From: Mycobacterium aquaticum
GTDB taxonomy: Bacteria > Actinomycetota > Actinomycetes > Mycobacteriales > Mycobacteriaceae
Length of the DNA stretch: 64,000 nt
NCBI RefSeq assembly: GCF_002086485.1
Contig: NZ_MVHF01000027.1
Location: 1-64,000, forward strand
Reading direction: 5' to 3'
Shown in pieces: positions 7,905 through 17,318 of the stretch. How positions within the stretch are numbered: the stretch's first letter is position 1; each line of letters opens with the position of its first letter. Made by a program: the position numbers and the translations under genes. The notes below the pieces were generated by a model. It ran no database searches and was not told the origin of the DNA. It saw only the letters and a program-made list of their open reading frames with translations.

Positions 7905-8534
7905 ATGCACATCGCCATTCTCACGTTCGAGGGCTACAACGAACTCGACTCACTCATCGCACTCGGTGTGCTGAACCGAATTCGCAAGCCGGACTGGCGG
8001 GTATCGATCGCAAGCCCCGGCCCGCGGGTTCGCTCGATGAACGGCGTGGTCATCGAATCCCATGTCGCGCTGGAAAAAGCGAGTAGCGCGGACGCCGTCA
8101 TCGTGGGGAGTGGCAGGCAGACCCGCGAGGTCGTCGCCGATCCGGAGCTGATGGCGCGACTGAGGCTCGATCCGTCTCGGCAGCTACTAGGTGCACAATG
8201 CTCCGGCACTTTGGTGCTGGCGAAATTAGGGCTGCTCGACGGGGTTTCGGCATGCACCGATCTCGTTTCCAAGCCGTGGGTGCAGGAGGCCGGCGTCGAG
8301 GTGCTCGACCAGCCGTTCTTCGCCAAAGGCAACGTGGCAACAGCCGGCGGCTGCCTCGCGTCGGCGTACCTCGCCGGCTGGATGATCGCCCGGCGGGAGG
8401 GCGTGGACGCCGCGAGAGGTGCTCTGCACCATGTGGCTCCGGTCGGCGAGAAGGACGAGTACGTCGAGCGGGCGATGGGCAACATCGGCCCTTACCTGGT
8501 GCGGTCCCACCAGTCGACAACCAGCGCAGCATAA
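7905..8534 (+). CDS. DJ-1/PfpI (class I glutamine amidotransferase-like) protein
   Basis: A 209-residue DJ-1/PfpI-superfamily protein. It opens with the usual MHIAILTFEGYNELD strand and helix, has VIVGSG in the middle and the nucleophile elbow AQCSGTLVLA with the conserved reactive Cys. ThiJ/PfpI relatives include isonitrile hydratases, glyoxalases and chaperones; here the GYNELD start and CSG elbow are nearest to the isonitrile-hydratase/AraC-linked group, a guess only. It is divergent from the MocR-type regulator. The last 43 bases overlap the 3' end of the convergent hydrolase gene. Confidence 0.8.
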   Translation: MHIAILTFEGYNELDSLIALGVLNRIRKPDWRVSIASPGPRVRSMNGVVIESHVALEKASSADAVIVGSGRQTREVVADPELMARLRLDPSRQLLGAQCSGTLVLAKLGLLDGVSACTDLVSKPWVQEAGVEVLDQPFFAKGNVATAGGCLASAYLAGWMIARREGVDAARGALHHVAPVGEKDEYVERAMGNIGPYLVRSHQSTTSAA

Positions 8535-9313
8535 TCGTCGGCACGTTCTTCCCAAACGAAATGTCCGCCGCCGTCGATGAAGTCGACCTTGCTGTTCGGC
8601 AACCGATCCCCGAGATAGGTGGCGTTGACCGCAGGCACCACCTGGTCTTCGCTGCCCTGTACGACGCGCACCGGTGTGTGGATCCCGGGCAGCAACGTTC
8701 CGAGGATGGGCAACTGCTGCGGGTAGGACTGAACGTAGGCAATTGATTCGGCGAACTTGTCGCCGTCGTAGCTGGCGATGTAGTCCCCACGGACCTCGTC
8801 CGACGGCTCGTAGCCGGCGATGGTGTCCAGTGCGATCTCGACGATCTTGCGGCCACCGATTCGCCGGTACGGTTCCAGGTCGGGCGCCTCAACCCAGTCC
8901 TTGAGCGGGCTGCCCAGGGTGATCGGCACCGCGGCGCCGCCAGTGCCGATCACAAGGCTCGCGAATCGATCCGGATGGGCCGACGCGGCAAACAGTGTCG
9001 CCGAAGTTCCGACGTCCGGTGCGACGACGTGGGGCTTGTCCAGGTCGAGAACATCGGCGATACGAACAATGAAGTCCCCCATGGATTTCGGATTCATCAA
9101 CGCTTCGCGCCGTTCCGACCCACCGAACCCGGGTAGGTCGACGGCGACGACATGTGCTTCTTCGGTCAGCCGTGGCCAGACCTGCTCGTAGGCGAAAATG
9201 CTTTCCGGCCACGGGCTGAGCAGCAGCGCCTCGACGGGGCCGGCGCCACCTTCGGCGAACCGGATCGAGAGTCCATCGGCGGTCATCGTCCTGGGCCGAA
9301 TGTTCACACTCAT
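8492..9313 (-). CDS. alpha/beta hydrolase with Asp in the nucleophile position
   Basis: A 273-residue alpha/beta-hydrolase. After VVAVDLPGFGGSE the nucleophile elbow reads VVAPDVGTS, so D100 stands where serine hydrolases have Ser. Asp nucleophiles are known in epoxide hydrolases and haloalkane or fluoroacetate dehalogenases. The acid is likely in VVQGSEDQVVP and the His in GGGHFVWEE. The usual HGxP oxyanion motif is replaced by SPWPES. It could therefore open epoxides or release halide, but neither can be assigned. The ATG follows GGAGCAATC, a fair ribosome-binding site. It overlaps the convergent DJ-1 gene and has no operon partner. Confidence 0.8.
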   Translation of the reverse strand: MSVNIRPRTMTADGLSIRFAEGGAGPVEALLLSPWPESIFAYEQVWPRLTEEAHVVAVDLPGFGGSERREALMNPKSMGDFIVRIADVLDLDKPHVVAPDVGTSATLFAASAHPDRFASLVIGTGGAAVPITLGSPLKDWVEAPDLEPYRRIGGRKIVEIALDTIAGYEPSDEVRGDYIASYDGDKFAESIAYVQSYPQQLPILGTLLPGIHTPVRVVQGSEDQVVPAVNATYLGDRLPNSKVDFIDGGGHFVWEERADDYAALVVDWWDRTR

Positions 9314-9526
9314 GATTGCTCCTATCCAAAATTGCCATTCGCCAACCGACAGCGCAGCGTGCGCATCACCGATTCCGCAGCAGGGCCCGGCAAGGTGGCC
9401 CGCCTTGTGGTGGTACTGCCAATGCCAGGATCATTCCGGTCCGGTTGGCGCTCAAAAGTCAGGAATGTACAACTTCGGTGCAGTGCTCATGACGGTGTGA
9501 CCGCAACCGCGCCTGGACCCTCCGTC

Positions 9527-10507
9527 ATGCCTATCGGTTCGGGCACTGCCCGAGCCGCTTCACCCGGCGACTTGTTGCGTTGGTATCCGCTGGCGCTCGG
9601 ATTGGGCGGCCTGGCCGGAGGTTGGCGGACGGCAGAGGGATTCGGCGCAGCCTCCTGGCCCGCACATTGCCTGACCATCCTGTGCTTGTCCGCCTGGCTG
9701 ACGATCACCACGCTGTACGCAGTCAGAGGTGGTGGCAACCCGTCGACACTCGCAGCCGACTTGCGCCATCCAGAACAGGGGTTCGCCGTGGGCTACATCT
9801 CGGTGATCCCGATGTTGCTGGCCGCCCAGATCTTCCCCCACGCGTCTGGCTACCGGTACCTCGACCTCGCGCTGGTGGCGGCCTGGGCTGTGACCGCCGC
9901 AGCGATTGTGGCGCAATGGATTACCACACCTCGCGATCGCCATGCAATACATCCGGGATTCTCGCTACCTGTCGTCGCCGGGCCGTTCATCGCCAGCATC
10001 TCGCTGCAGACGAACGGCTGGCACCTCTTGGCCCAGGGTCTGTTCGCGGTCGGAGCGTACTTCTGGGTGACGTTCGGCACACTGATCATCGGACGGCTCA
10101 TGACCGAACAGCGCCTGAGCGATGCGCGCTTTCCGACGCTGGTGGCGTTGATGGTGCCTCCGGCCACCGCCGGCACGGCCTGGTTTACGTTGAACAGCAA
10201 CAAGATCACCACCGCCGGTGTGGGGTTGGCCGCGGTGCTGGCGATGATGGCACTCGTGCAGTTGTTCATTCTGCCCGACTATCTCCGTCGCCCGTTCGGC
10301 ATCTCTTCTTGGGTTTTCAGCTTCCCTCTCGCGGCGACGGCCAACACCGTCGGCCACTGGGCCGTCGCCGATCCGTATCCCGGTGTCCGGATGCTGGCTT
10401 GGTCGATGCTGGCCGCGGCCACCGCGATCATCGCGTTGCTTGTCGTGCGCACCGGGCAGTTGATGTGGAGCACCACGCGGAGACAACGGAATGCGTCATG
10501 CAATTGA
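9527..10507 (+). CDS. TDT-type (tellurite-resistance/dicarboxylate) membrane transporter
   Basis: A membrane protein of about 326 residues with close to ten hydrophobic helices and short loops. The pattern (…PLALGLGGLAGGW near the start, QTNGWHLLAQGLFAVGAYFW in the middle, GISSWVFSFPLAATANTVGHWA near the end) is that of TehA/Mae1/SLAC1-like TDT transporters, which pass small anions such as malate, sulfite or tellurite. Start uncertain: the ATG used, or a GTG ten codons earlier (9497); neither has a strong Shine-Dalgarno. It is alone between the divergent hydrolase and the MmpS fusion gene. The 200 bases after it hold nothing I can support. Confidence 0.7.
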   Translation: MPIGSGTARAASPGDLLRWYPLALGLGGLAGGWRTAEGFGAASWPAHCLTILCLSAWLTITTLYAVRGGGNPSTLAADLRHPEQGFAVGYISVIPMLLAAQIFPHASGYRYLDLALVAAWAVTAAAIVAQWITTPRDRHAIHPGFSLPVVAGPFIASISLQTNGWHLLAQGLFAVGAYFWVTFGTLIIGRLMTEQRLSDARFPTLVALMVPPATAGTAWFTLNSNKITTAGVGLAAVLAMMALVQLFILPDYLRRPFGISSWVFSFPLAATANTVGHWAVADPYPGVRMLAWSMLAAATAIIALLVVRTGQLMWSTTRRQRNASCN

Positions 10508-10711
10508 CGATCGAGGAATATTCCCACGGCATCCGTCATGCCGAGCTGCCGGTAATCCCAAGGGAACTCATTGCAGATTCAAGTAAGTCGAGTCATGTTG
10601 GCAAATTGCGCTGCTATCAGCGAATCTGCGTGGAAAATGTAGCAGTTCCTGCTTAGTGGATGAGGGGGGCGCGGTTGTGGTGGCTTTGACGCCTCGACGG
10701 GACGAGGTCCC

Positions 10712-12097
10712 ATGACCGAAATCGTCGTGCTCAACCTCGCCAAGCGAGAGATGCAGGCAGTATCCCTCGACGGCTCGCAGGTGCGAACCGTGGTGGGCGG
10801 CCTCGACGAGACCCCCGACGGCATCGTCGTCGATGCGGCACGTCGCCACATCTACTGGACCAACATGGGAAGCCCCGATCCCGGTGCGCTCCCGGGCGCC
10901 GAACCGAACTTCTTCACCCGCAACGGCTCGATCGAACGCGTCGATTTCGACGGTGGAAATCGCCGTACCATCGTCCCCCGTGGAGCCTTCACCACGGGGA
11001 AGCAACTCACCGCCGACTTCGACGCCGGCAAGCTCTACTGGTGCGACCGCGAGGGCATGCAGGTGCTCAGCTGTGACCTGGACGGCCGCAACCTGCACGC
11101 CCTGATCGTCACGGGCATCGGTGACGACGCGGCAAGGGATGCGCGCAATCACCCCGTCGGCGTGGCCGTCGATCCGGCCTGGCGGATGATCTACTGGTCA
11201 CAGAAGGGCGCCCCGAATGCCGGTGAAGGCAGCATCTTCCGCGCGCCCATCGACATCCCACCCGGCCGCAGCGCCGCTGACCGTGATGACATCGAAGTGC
11301 TGTGGACCAACCTGCCCGAACCCATCGATCTACATCTCGACGTCGCCGGAACACTCGTGTGGACCGACCGAGGCAGCCCCCCGGCCGGGAACACCCTCAA
11401 CCGGGCACAGGTACAACCCGCAGTCGGTCAGCGCGAGATCTGTTCGCGCGGCTACCAAGAGGCCATCGGTCTGGCCACCTCTGACGGCGTGACCTACTAC
11501 GTGAGCGATCTTGCGGGCGGGCACATCCGCGCTGTCAATCTCGACGATCAGACCGAACACGAGCTCGTCACGCTGGGGCCCGGGCTCACCGGCCTGGCGC
11601 TGGCGGACCTCGCGCCGGCTGCGCCGACAGGTGAGACGCCGGCGGTAAAGTGTAAGCGACGAAAGGGCGGCGGCGTCCTCAGCAAGATATGGCTCCCGCT
11701 CGTTGTGCTGGCCGTCATCGCAATTGTCGGTTACGGGGTGAGCACCGTGCGCGGGTTGAACGAGGCAATCACCAATCCTCCTGAGGCGAAAGCGATCCCG
11801 GCCACCGTCGTCCAGATCAACCCCAAAAACGTCACGTACGAGGTGTTCGGAGACCTCGGCGGCAGCGGAAAAGTCACCTACGCAGATCTCAACTCCGCCC
11901 CGGTCGAAGTCCAGTTGACGTCGTTGCCCTGGACGTATTCGGAAACCACGATGGCGGCGTCGGCCTCGTTGAGCCTGGTGGCACAGGTCGAAGGTGATTC
12001 GGTGGGATGCCGAATCCTGGTCGACGGGCATGTGAGAGAGGAACATTCGGTGACTCATACAGGGGCCGCTGTGGCGTGCACGGTGACCGCGGCATGA
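10712..12097 (+). CDS. fusion of a YWTD beta-propeller with an MmpS domain
   Basis: A 461-residue protein in one uninterrupted frame. Residues 1-300 carry repeated YWTD-type signatures (YWTN 48-51, YWC 109, YWS 161, LWTN 197, VWTD 217, YYVSD 262), spaced about 50 residues, the LDL-receptor class of six-bladed propeller. Residues 301-325 are a basic linker, 326-345 one membrane helix (IWLPLVVLAVIAIVGYGV), and 346-461 match MmpS accessory proteins: VTYEVFG, GKVTYADL, PWTYS, a Cys pair and a DGHVREEHS strand. MmpS proteins are N-in, C-out, so the propeller would be cytoplasmic. There is no internal ATG/GTG just before the MmpS part, so a separate MmpS product is unlikely. Its stop overlaps the MmpL start (ATGA). 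Confidence 0.8.
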   Translation: MTEIVVLNLAKREMQAVSLDGSQVRTVVGGLDETPDGIVVDAARRHIYWTNMGSPDPGALPGAEPNFFTRNGSIERVDFDGGNRRTIVPRGAFTTGKQLTADFDAGKLYWCDREGMQVLSCDLDGRNLHALIVTGIGDDAARDARNHPVGVAVDPAWRMIYWSQKGAPNAGEGSIFRAPIDIPPGRSAADRDDIEVLWTNLPEPIDLHLDVAGTLVWTDRGSPPAGNTLNRAQVQPAVGQREICSRGYQEAIGLATSDGVTYYVSDLAGGHIRAVNLDDQTEHELVTLGPGLTGLALADLAPAAPTGETPAVKCKRRKGGGVLSKIWLPLVVLAVIAIVGYGVSTVRGLNEAITNPPEAKAIPATVVQINPKNVTYEVFGDLGGSGKVTYADLNSAPVEVQLTSLPWTYSETTMAASASLSLVAQVEGDSVGCRILVDGHVREEHSVTHTGAAVACTVTAA

Positions 12098-14952
12098 GCA
12101 CCACCGTGTCCGACGCACCCCAGAGCACTCCCGAACGGATGCACCGGCCCTTCCTGGCCAGAACGCTGCGGATGCTCGCCATCCCGATCGTCCTGATCTG
12201 GCTGGCGGTCGCCGTGGTGACCAACGTGTTCGTCCCCTCACTCGACGACGTCACCGCCGAGAACGCCGGACCCCTGGTCGCGCGCGATGCGCCCTCAGCG
12301 CAGGCCGCGATCCACATGGGCAATGACTTCAACGAGTCCAACTACACCAGCGTCGCAGTCCTGCTACTGGAAACCCACAACCGCCCACTCGGTGAGCAGG
12401 ACCACCAGTACTACAACGAGTTGGTTCAACGGCTGCTCGACGACACCAAACACGTGCAGTCCGTCCAAGACCTCTGGGGCAAACCGGTGACCATGTCGGG
12501 GTCGCAGAGCTCCGATGCGCAGGCCACCACTCTCAACATCCGCCCCGCCGGCGACCTCGGATCCTCGCAAGCCAACGAATCGATTGCCGCGATCCGCGAC
12601 ATCATCGCCAAAGTCCCCAAACCCGAAGGCCTTTCGGCCTACATCACCGGCCCGGCACCGCTGGCCGCCGATACGCTCCACGCCACCGACGCCAGTTTGG
12701 TCAAGCTGACCATCGTCACGGTCATCTTGATCCTCACCCTGTTGCTGATCGTGTACCGGTCGATCACCATCGCGGTGATCCCACTGATGGGGGTACTGAC
12801 CACACTGGCTGTCGCCCGCGGAATCATCGCATTCCTGGTGCAGCAAGGCGTCATCGAGATCTCCTCGTTCGCGTCCAACCTGCTGGTCTCACTGGTGCTC
12901 GGCGCATCCACCGACTACGCGATCTTCTATCTGGGCCGCTACCAGGAAGCCCGCCAAGCCGGCGAAGACAAGGAATCCTCGTATTACATATCAGTGGCCA
13001 ACGTCCCACACATCATCATGGGTTCGGGTATCGCCATCACCGGCGCCACCCTGTGTCTGAGCCTCACCCACCTGGACTACTTCCGTACTTTGGGTCCGCC
13101 ATGTGCGGTATCGATGGTCGTCGCGGTGCTGTCCGCTCTGACCATGGGCCCGGCGCTGCTCACCCTCGGCAGCAAGATCGGCTGGATCCAGCCGCGAAAG
13201 AAACGTGCCAACCCGGTATGGCGCAAGGTCGGCACCGTCATCGCCCGCTGGCCGGTGCCGATGATCGCAGTTGCCGCCCTTGTTATTCCGTTGTGCATGA
13301 TGGGTCTGACCGCCTACAACGTGAGCTACAACGACCGCGATTTCGCCCCGGCCAGCGTCGAAGCAAGCACTGGTTACGCCGCAGCCGACAAGCACTTTCC
13401 GAAGAGCTGGCTCAACAACGACATCGTGTACATCAAGGCCGACCACGACATGCGCAACACCGCCGACATGATCTCTCTCGACCGCATCGCCAAGGCAATC
13501 ACCCGAACCCCGGGAGTCGCTCTGGTACAAAGCGTGACCCGGCCCAACGGACGGCCGCTCGAACACGCATCACTGCCGTACGCATTCGGCTCACAAGGCA
13601 CCAAACTCGGTGAGAACATCGGCTTCCTACGCGACCGAGTGGCCGACATCGGAGCCCTGTCCACCAGGACCGGCAGCATTCTCGAATCAACGAAGAAAAT
13701 CCAGGAGATCACCGCGCAACTGGTAGTCGGAACGCACGTGTCACGCGAATCCGCCGAGCGACTCAAGGCACTCTCCGATGAAACCCGCGATCACCTGGCC
13801 GATTTCGACGATTTCTTTCGACCGATGCGCAACTACTTCTACTGGGAACCACACTGCTTCGACATCCCGATCTGTGCAGCGTTGCGCTCGCTCTACGATT
13901 CACTCGACGGGGTCGACGGCATCACCAACGAGCTCGGCAACACCGTCAAAGGCATCACCATCATCGACACCGTCACCCCGCAGATCATCCCGCAGATCCA
14001 AACCACCGTAGCGAACCTGCAAGCCATCCAATCCCTCACGCTGACCCTGCAAAGCACTCTCAATTCCATCGTCGACCAACTGGATGTCTTCATCAACCCA
14101 CTGGTCGACATGGCACAAGCCTTCGACAACGCCAAAAATGACGACTTCTTCTTTCTGCCGCCCGACGCGCTGAAGACCGACGACTTCAAAGTCGGCATGA
14201 ACTTCTTCATGACACCCGACGGCAAAGGCGCCCGCATCGTCTTCTACCACACCGGCGAGGCCCAAAGCCCCGAAGGAATCAAGCAGGTTCAAGATGTGAC
14301 TGCCGCCGCGGAGCAGGCCGTCAAAGGCACATCGTTGTCGAACGCCAAGATCTACCTGGCTGGTGCCGCATCGAATTACCGCGATGTCAAGGACTATTCG
14401 AGAAACGACATCATCATCATGATGCTCGCGACGTTCGCTTTGGTCTTCACCATCGTGCTGGTCATCACCCGTGCTCTCGTCGGCGCCATCATCGTTCTCA
14501 TCACTGTCATCCTGTCCTTCTCCGGCGCCTACGGGCTCTCGGTCTTCCTTTGGGAAGTCCTGCTGAAAACCCAATTGCACTGGCTGACATTGCCTATCGC
14601 GTTCATCGTTCTGGTGGCCGTCGGCTGCGATTACAACTTGCTCATGCTCTCGCGCTATCGCGAAGAAATCGGCGCCGGCATCAAAACCGGACTCATCCGG
14701 ACCATGGGCAGCTCCGGCGGCGTCGTCTTCACCGCGGGCTTCGTCTTCGCCTTCACCATGCTGGCCCTGCTCGCCAGCGACGTCAAAAACATCGGCCAAG
14801 CCGGCTCTACCATCTGCCTGGGCCTGATCTTCGACATGATCATCGTCCGCCTTTTCCTCGTCATGCCCCTCGCCCGAGTTCTCGGCCCGTGGTTCTGGTG
14901 GCCGCAACGGCTTCCGAGCCAGCCTCGGCAGGAGTTGGTCGGTACGGCCTAG
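12094..14952 (+). CDS. MmpL-family RND transporter
   Basis: A protein of 952 residues, the usual MmpL size. Helix 1 is near residues 25-45; an extracellular domain follows, then a block of five helices (from LTIVTVILILTLLLIVYRSITIAVIPL), a second extracellular domain of about 350 residues rich in helices, and the last six helices ending at …RLFLVMPLARVLGPWFWWPQR. The two MMPL modules carry the Asp-Tyr pairs of the proton relay (STDYAIFYLGRYQE and GCDYNLLMLSRYREE). MmpL proteins export lipids or siderophores across the inner membrane with MmpS partners. Translation is coupled to the upstream propeller-MmpS fusion by an ATGA overlap. Cargo unknown. Confidence 0.93.
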   Translation: MSTTVSDAPQSTPERMHRPFLARTLRMLAIPIVLIWLAVAVVTNVFVPSLDDVTAENAGPLVARDAPSAQAAIHMGNDFNESNYTSVAVLLLETHNRPLGEQDHQYYNELVQRLLDDTKHVQSVQDLWGKPVTMSGSQSSDAQATTLNIRPAGDLGSSQANESIAAIRDIIAKVPKPEGLSAYITGPAPLAADTLHATDASLVKLTIVTVILILTLLLIVYRSITIAVIPLMGVLTTLAVARGIIAFLVQQGVIEISSFASNLLVSLVLGASTDYAIFYLGRYQEARQAGEDKESSYYISVANVPHIIMGSGIAITGATLCLSLTHLDYFRTLGPPCAVSMVVAVLSALTMGPALLTLGSKIGWIQPRKKRANPVWRKVGTVIARWPVPMIAVAALVIPLCMMGLTAYNVSYNDRDFAPASVEASTGYAAADKHFPKSWLNNDIVYIKADHDMRNTADMISLDRIAKAITRTPGVALVQSVTRPNGRPLEHASLPYAFGSQGTKLGENIGFLRDRVADIGALSTRTGSILESTKKIQEITAQLVVGTHVSRESAERLKALSDETRDHLADFDDFFRPMRNYFYWEPHCFDIPICAALRSLYDSLDGVDGITNELGNTVKGITIIDTVTPQIIPQIQTTVANLQAIQSLTLTLQSTLNSIVDQLDVFINPLVDMAQAFDNAKNDDFFFLPPDALKTDDFKVGMNFFMTPDGKGARIVFYHTGEAQSPEGIKQVQDVTAAAEQAVKGTSLSNAKIYLAGAASNYRDVKDYSRNDIIIMMLATFALVFTIVLVITRALVGAIIVLITVILSFSGAYGLSVFLWEVLLKTQLHWLTLPIAFIVLVAVGCDYNLLMLSRYREEIGAGIKTGLIRTMGSSGGVVFTAGFVFAFTMLALLASDVKNIGQAGSTICLGLIFDMIIVRLFLVMPLARVLGPWFWWPQRLPSQPRQELVGTA

Positions 14953-15008
14953 TTGTGCGGTGGGCTGAGGGTCCGGAACTTGTCGGACCCTTCTGCTTGG
15001 ATAGTGTT

Positions 15009-16292
15009 ATGTCCTCGCAGCCAACATCTTTCACTGATGATGGGCCGAGCCCTGCGCAGCGGCTGGAGGTGTTGATCGACGAACTGTCGGAGTTGTGCGG
15101 GCAACGCAACGCGATCGACGGACGCATCGTCGACATCGTCGCCGAACTGGATCGCGACGAATTGTGTGGCGCCACCGGAGCCCGCTCAATCACGGCATTG
15201 GTGGCCTGGAAAACCGGTGTCACCCCGAACAACGCCGACACGATCGTGGCGGTGGCACGCCGGGCCGAGCAATTCCCCCTCTGCACCCAAGCACTGCGGG
15301 AGGGCCGGTTGTCACTCGATCAGGTCGGGGTCATCGCCGAACGCGCCGCCGACGGCTCCGACGCGCACTTCGCCGAGCTGGCCGCGGTCGCCACCGTCGC
15401 CCAATTACGCACCGCGATCAAACTCGAACCCAAGCCCGAACCCCAACCCGACGCCGAAGCCGAGCCGGCTGTGGAGCCGAAACGGTCGTTCCGCAAAGAG
15501 GTCCACGACGACTACACGACCTACCAGATCACCCTGCCCCGGCTGGAAGCAGCGAAACTCGACGCCGGGATGCGCTCACACCAGGAGGCGCTGATCGCGG
15601 CGTGGAAACGCGACGACGACGAAGGGGACCAGGTATCAGAACAGGCAGCACCCTTCCCGAATGCTGTGGACGCCTTCATGAGCCTCGTCGAGGCCGGCTG
15701 GGATGCCGATGCGACGGCCCGCCCACACGGGCAGCACACCACCGTCGTCGTCCACGTCGATCTCGATAAGCATGGCGAGAAACCCGTCGCAGCATTGCAC
15801 CTGGGCCCCGTGCTCACTGATGAGGAGCGGCGCTACCTGACCTGCGATGCCACCTGCGAGGTGTGGTTCGAACGCCACGGGCAACCCATCGGCGCGGGAC
15901 GCAGCGCCCGCACCGTCAACCGCCGGCTGCGCCGCGCCCTGGAGCACCGCGACCGCTGCTGCGCGGTCCCCGGCTGCGGAGCCACCCGCGGCCTACATGC
16001 GCACCACTTGCGGCATTGGGAGGACAGTGGCCCCACCGAGCTCGACAACATGGTCTTGCTGTGTCCCTACCATCATCGGCTGCACCACAAAGGTGGGATC
16101 ACCATCACCGGCCCCGCTGACCAACTCAGGGTCACCGACGCCACCGGCCGCGAACTGCACCGGGGTTCGCTGGCCCGGCCACCGACCACACCCCCACCCC
16201 AGGTGCCGCCCTATCGCGGGCCGACCGGCGAACGCGCCGACTGGTGGTGGTACACCCCCTTCCAACCCAAGCCACCACCATCGCCCAACTGA
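15009..16292 (+). CDS. DUF222 / HNH endonuclease domain protein (13E12 family type)
   Basis: A 427-residue protein with the DUF222 helical domain (about 1-300) and a C-terminal HNH nuclease: C-x4-C in CAVPGCG, then HAHHLRHW, LDNMVLLCPYHHRLHH, giving the paired zinc cysteines and the His-Asn-His catalytic set. The tail is Pro/Trp-rich. This family is multicopy in mycobacteria (13E12 repeat proteins) and spreads as an element of unclear activity. The ATG is the first sensible start after the MmpL stop; no strong Shine-Dalgarno. I see no flanking inverted or target-site repeats. Confidence 0.88.
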   Translation: MSSQPTSFTDDGPSPAQRLEVLIDELSELCGQRNAIDGRIVDIVAELDRDELCGATGARSITALVAWKTGVTPNNADTIVAVARRAEQFPLCTQALREGRLSLDQVGVIAERAADGSDAHFAELAAVATVAQLRTAIKLEPKPEPQPDAEAEPAVEPKRSFRKEVHDDYTTYQITLPRLEAAKLDAGMRSHQEALIAAWKRDDDEGDQVSEQAAPFPNAVDAFMSLVEAGWDADATARPHGQHTTVVVHVDLDKHGEKPVAALHLGPVLTDEERRYLTCDATCEVWFERHGQPIGAGRSARTVNRRLRRALEHRDRCCAVPGCGATRGLHAHHLRHWEDSGPTELDNMVLLCPYHHRLHHKGGITITGPADQLRVTDATGRELHRGSLARPPTTPPPQVPPYRGPTGERADWWWYTPFQPKPPPSPN

Positions 16293-16415
16293 TATGTAAC
16301 GAAGTTTGTCAAGGGGCAGGGTGAGGCGCCGCCGGGGAGTTAACCCATACCAACTAGGGGTTCACCCGCGCCGCGGCACCGGAGCGCGCATCGATCACAT
16401 CGGAAGCGCCCCAGG

Positions 16416-17318
16416 CTATTCGCCGGCGAGAGTCGCCGCGATCTCCTGCGAGTCCGAGCCCGTCCGGCGCAGCACGAAGGCGACGACACCGAGCGCAACG
16501 AGCGTCAGCAACAGCATGAGTGTCGACACCGCAGCCACTTCGGGGCGCAAGCCGACCTTCAACGACGAGAAGATGTAGACCGGCCACGGGGTGGAACCGG
16601 GAAGCTGAACGAAACTCGACACGATGGTGTTGTCCAAACTGAGTGTGAACGACATCAGGGCGCCGGCCAGGATTCCGGGAAACGCCAGCGGCAAGGTGAC
16701 TTGGCGGAATGCGTTCCACTTGCCCGCGTACAGGTCGGCCGCGGCTTCCTCCAGGCGTAGGTCCGTTCCTTGCATTCGCGCGCGGATGATGAATGTCACG
16801 ACGGCAACCGACATCACCGTATGCGAGATGATCAGTCGGACCATTCCGTTGTTCATCGGCAAGAATCCGGCATCGGTTCCCAACGACACGAACCATGGCA
16901 GCAGGGAAACACCAGTCACCACTTCGGGTGTGACCAGAGTGATGGCAAGAATCGCGGTGAGCGCGATGGCCCATCGGTTGCCTTTGCGGGAACGCGCGAG
17001 AGCCAGCCCGCCGAGCGTGCCGAGCACGGTCGAGAGCACCGCCGCGCCGGCCGCCGCCTGTAGGGAGGTCAATACCGAGTTCCGGATCATGACGTTGTCG
17101 AAGGCGCTGGTGTAGGCGCTGAATCCGAAGCCCTGCCACGCTGCGAGGATCCGTCCGGTGTTGAACGAATAGGCGATGATCACGAGGATCGGCAAGAACA
17201 GGAACACGTACACCGCGATGCCCCACAGCCGCAATCCGACGGCGACCGGATCCCAAGACCTGCGCCTGCGTTGTACCGCTGCGACACCTGCGACGGGACG
17301 CTCCAGCGTATCGGTCAT
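16416..17318 (-). CDS. ABC transporter permease, PotC-like
   Basis: A 300-residue inner-membrane permease of the binding-protein-dependent type, with about six helices and the cytoplasmic EAA loop (LEEAAADLYAGKWNAFRQVTLPL) that docks onto the ATPase. The order ATPase, binding protein, permease, permease and the sequence type (FLPILVIIAYSFN near the N-terminus, SLDNTIVSSFV in the last third) fit polyamine/opine transporters (PotC side). It is the last gene of the operon; its start overlaps the stop of the preceding permease by four bases. Confidence 0.88.
   Translation of the reverse strand: MTDTLERPVAGVAAVQRRRRSWDPVAVGLRLWGIAVYVFLFLPILVIIAYSFNTGRILAAWQGFGFSAYTSAFDNVMIRNSVLTSLQAAAGAAVLSTVLGTLGGLALARSRKGNRWAIALTAILAITLVTPEVVTGVSLLPWFVSLGTDAGFLPMNNGMVRLIISHTVMSVAVVTFIIRARMQGTDLRLEEAAADLYAGKWNAFRQVTLPLAFPGILAGALMSFTLSLDNTIVSSFVQLPGSTPWPVYIFSSLKVGLRPEVAAVSTLMLLLTLVALGVVAFVLRRTGSDSQEIAATLAGE

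Noticed and set aside
10498..10656. 52-codon frame after the TDT-type transporter
   Set aside because: No ribosome-binding site, signal or recognisable pattern; starts inside the previous gene.
13900..14907. 335-codon antisense frame in the MmpL gene
   Set aside because: Composition (Asp/Glu/Gln/His-rich) is that of an antisense shadow, and the plus strand has a complete MmpL.
16319..16376. Inverted repeat GGGTGA/TCACCC with inner AACCC/GGGTT after the HNH gene as an element end
   Set aside because: Arms are short, the loop is long and no partner copy is seen on the other side of the gene.
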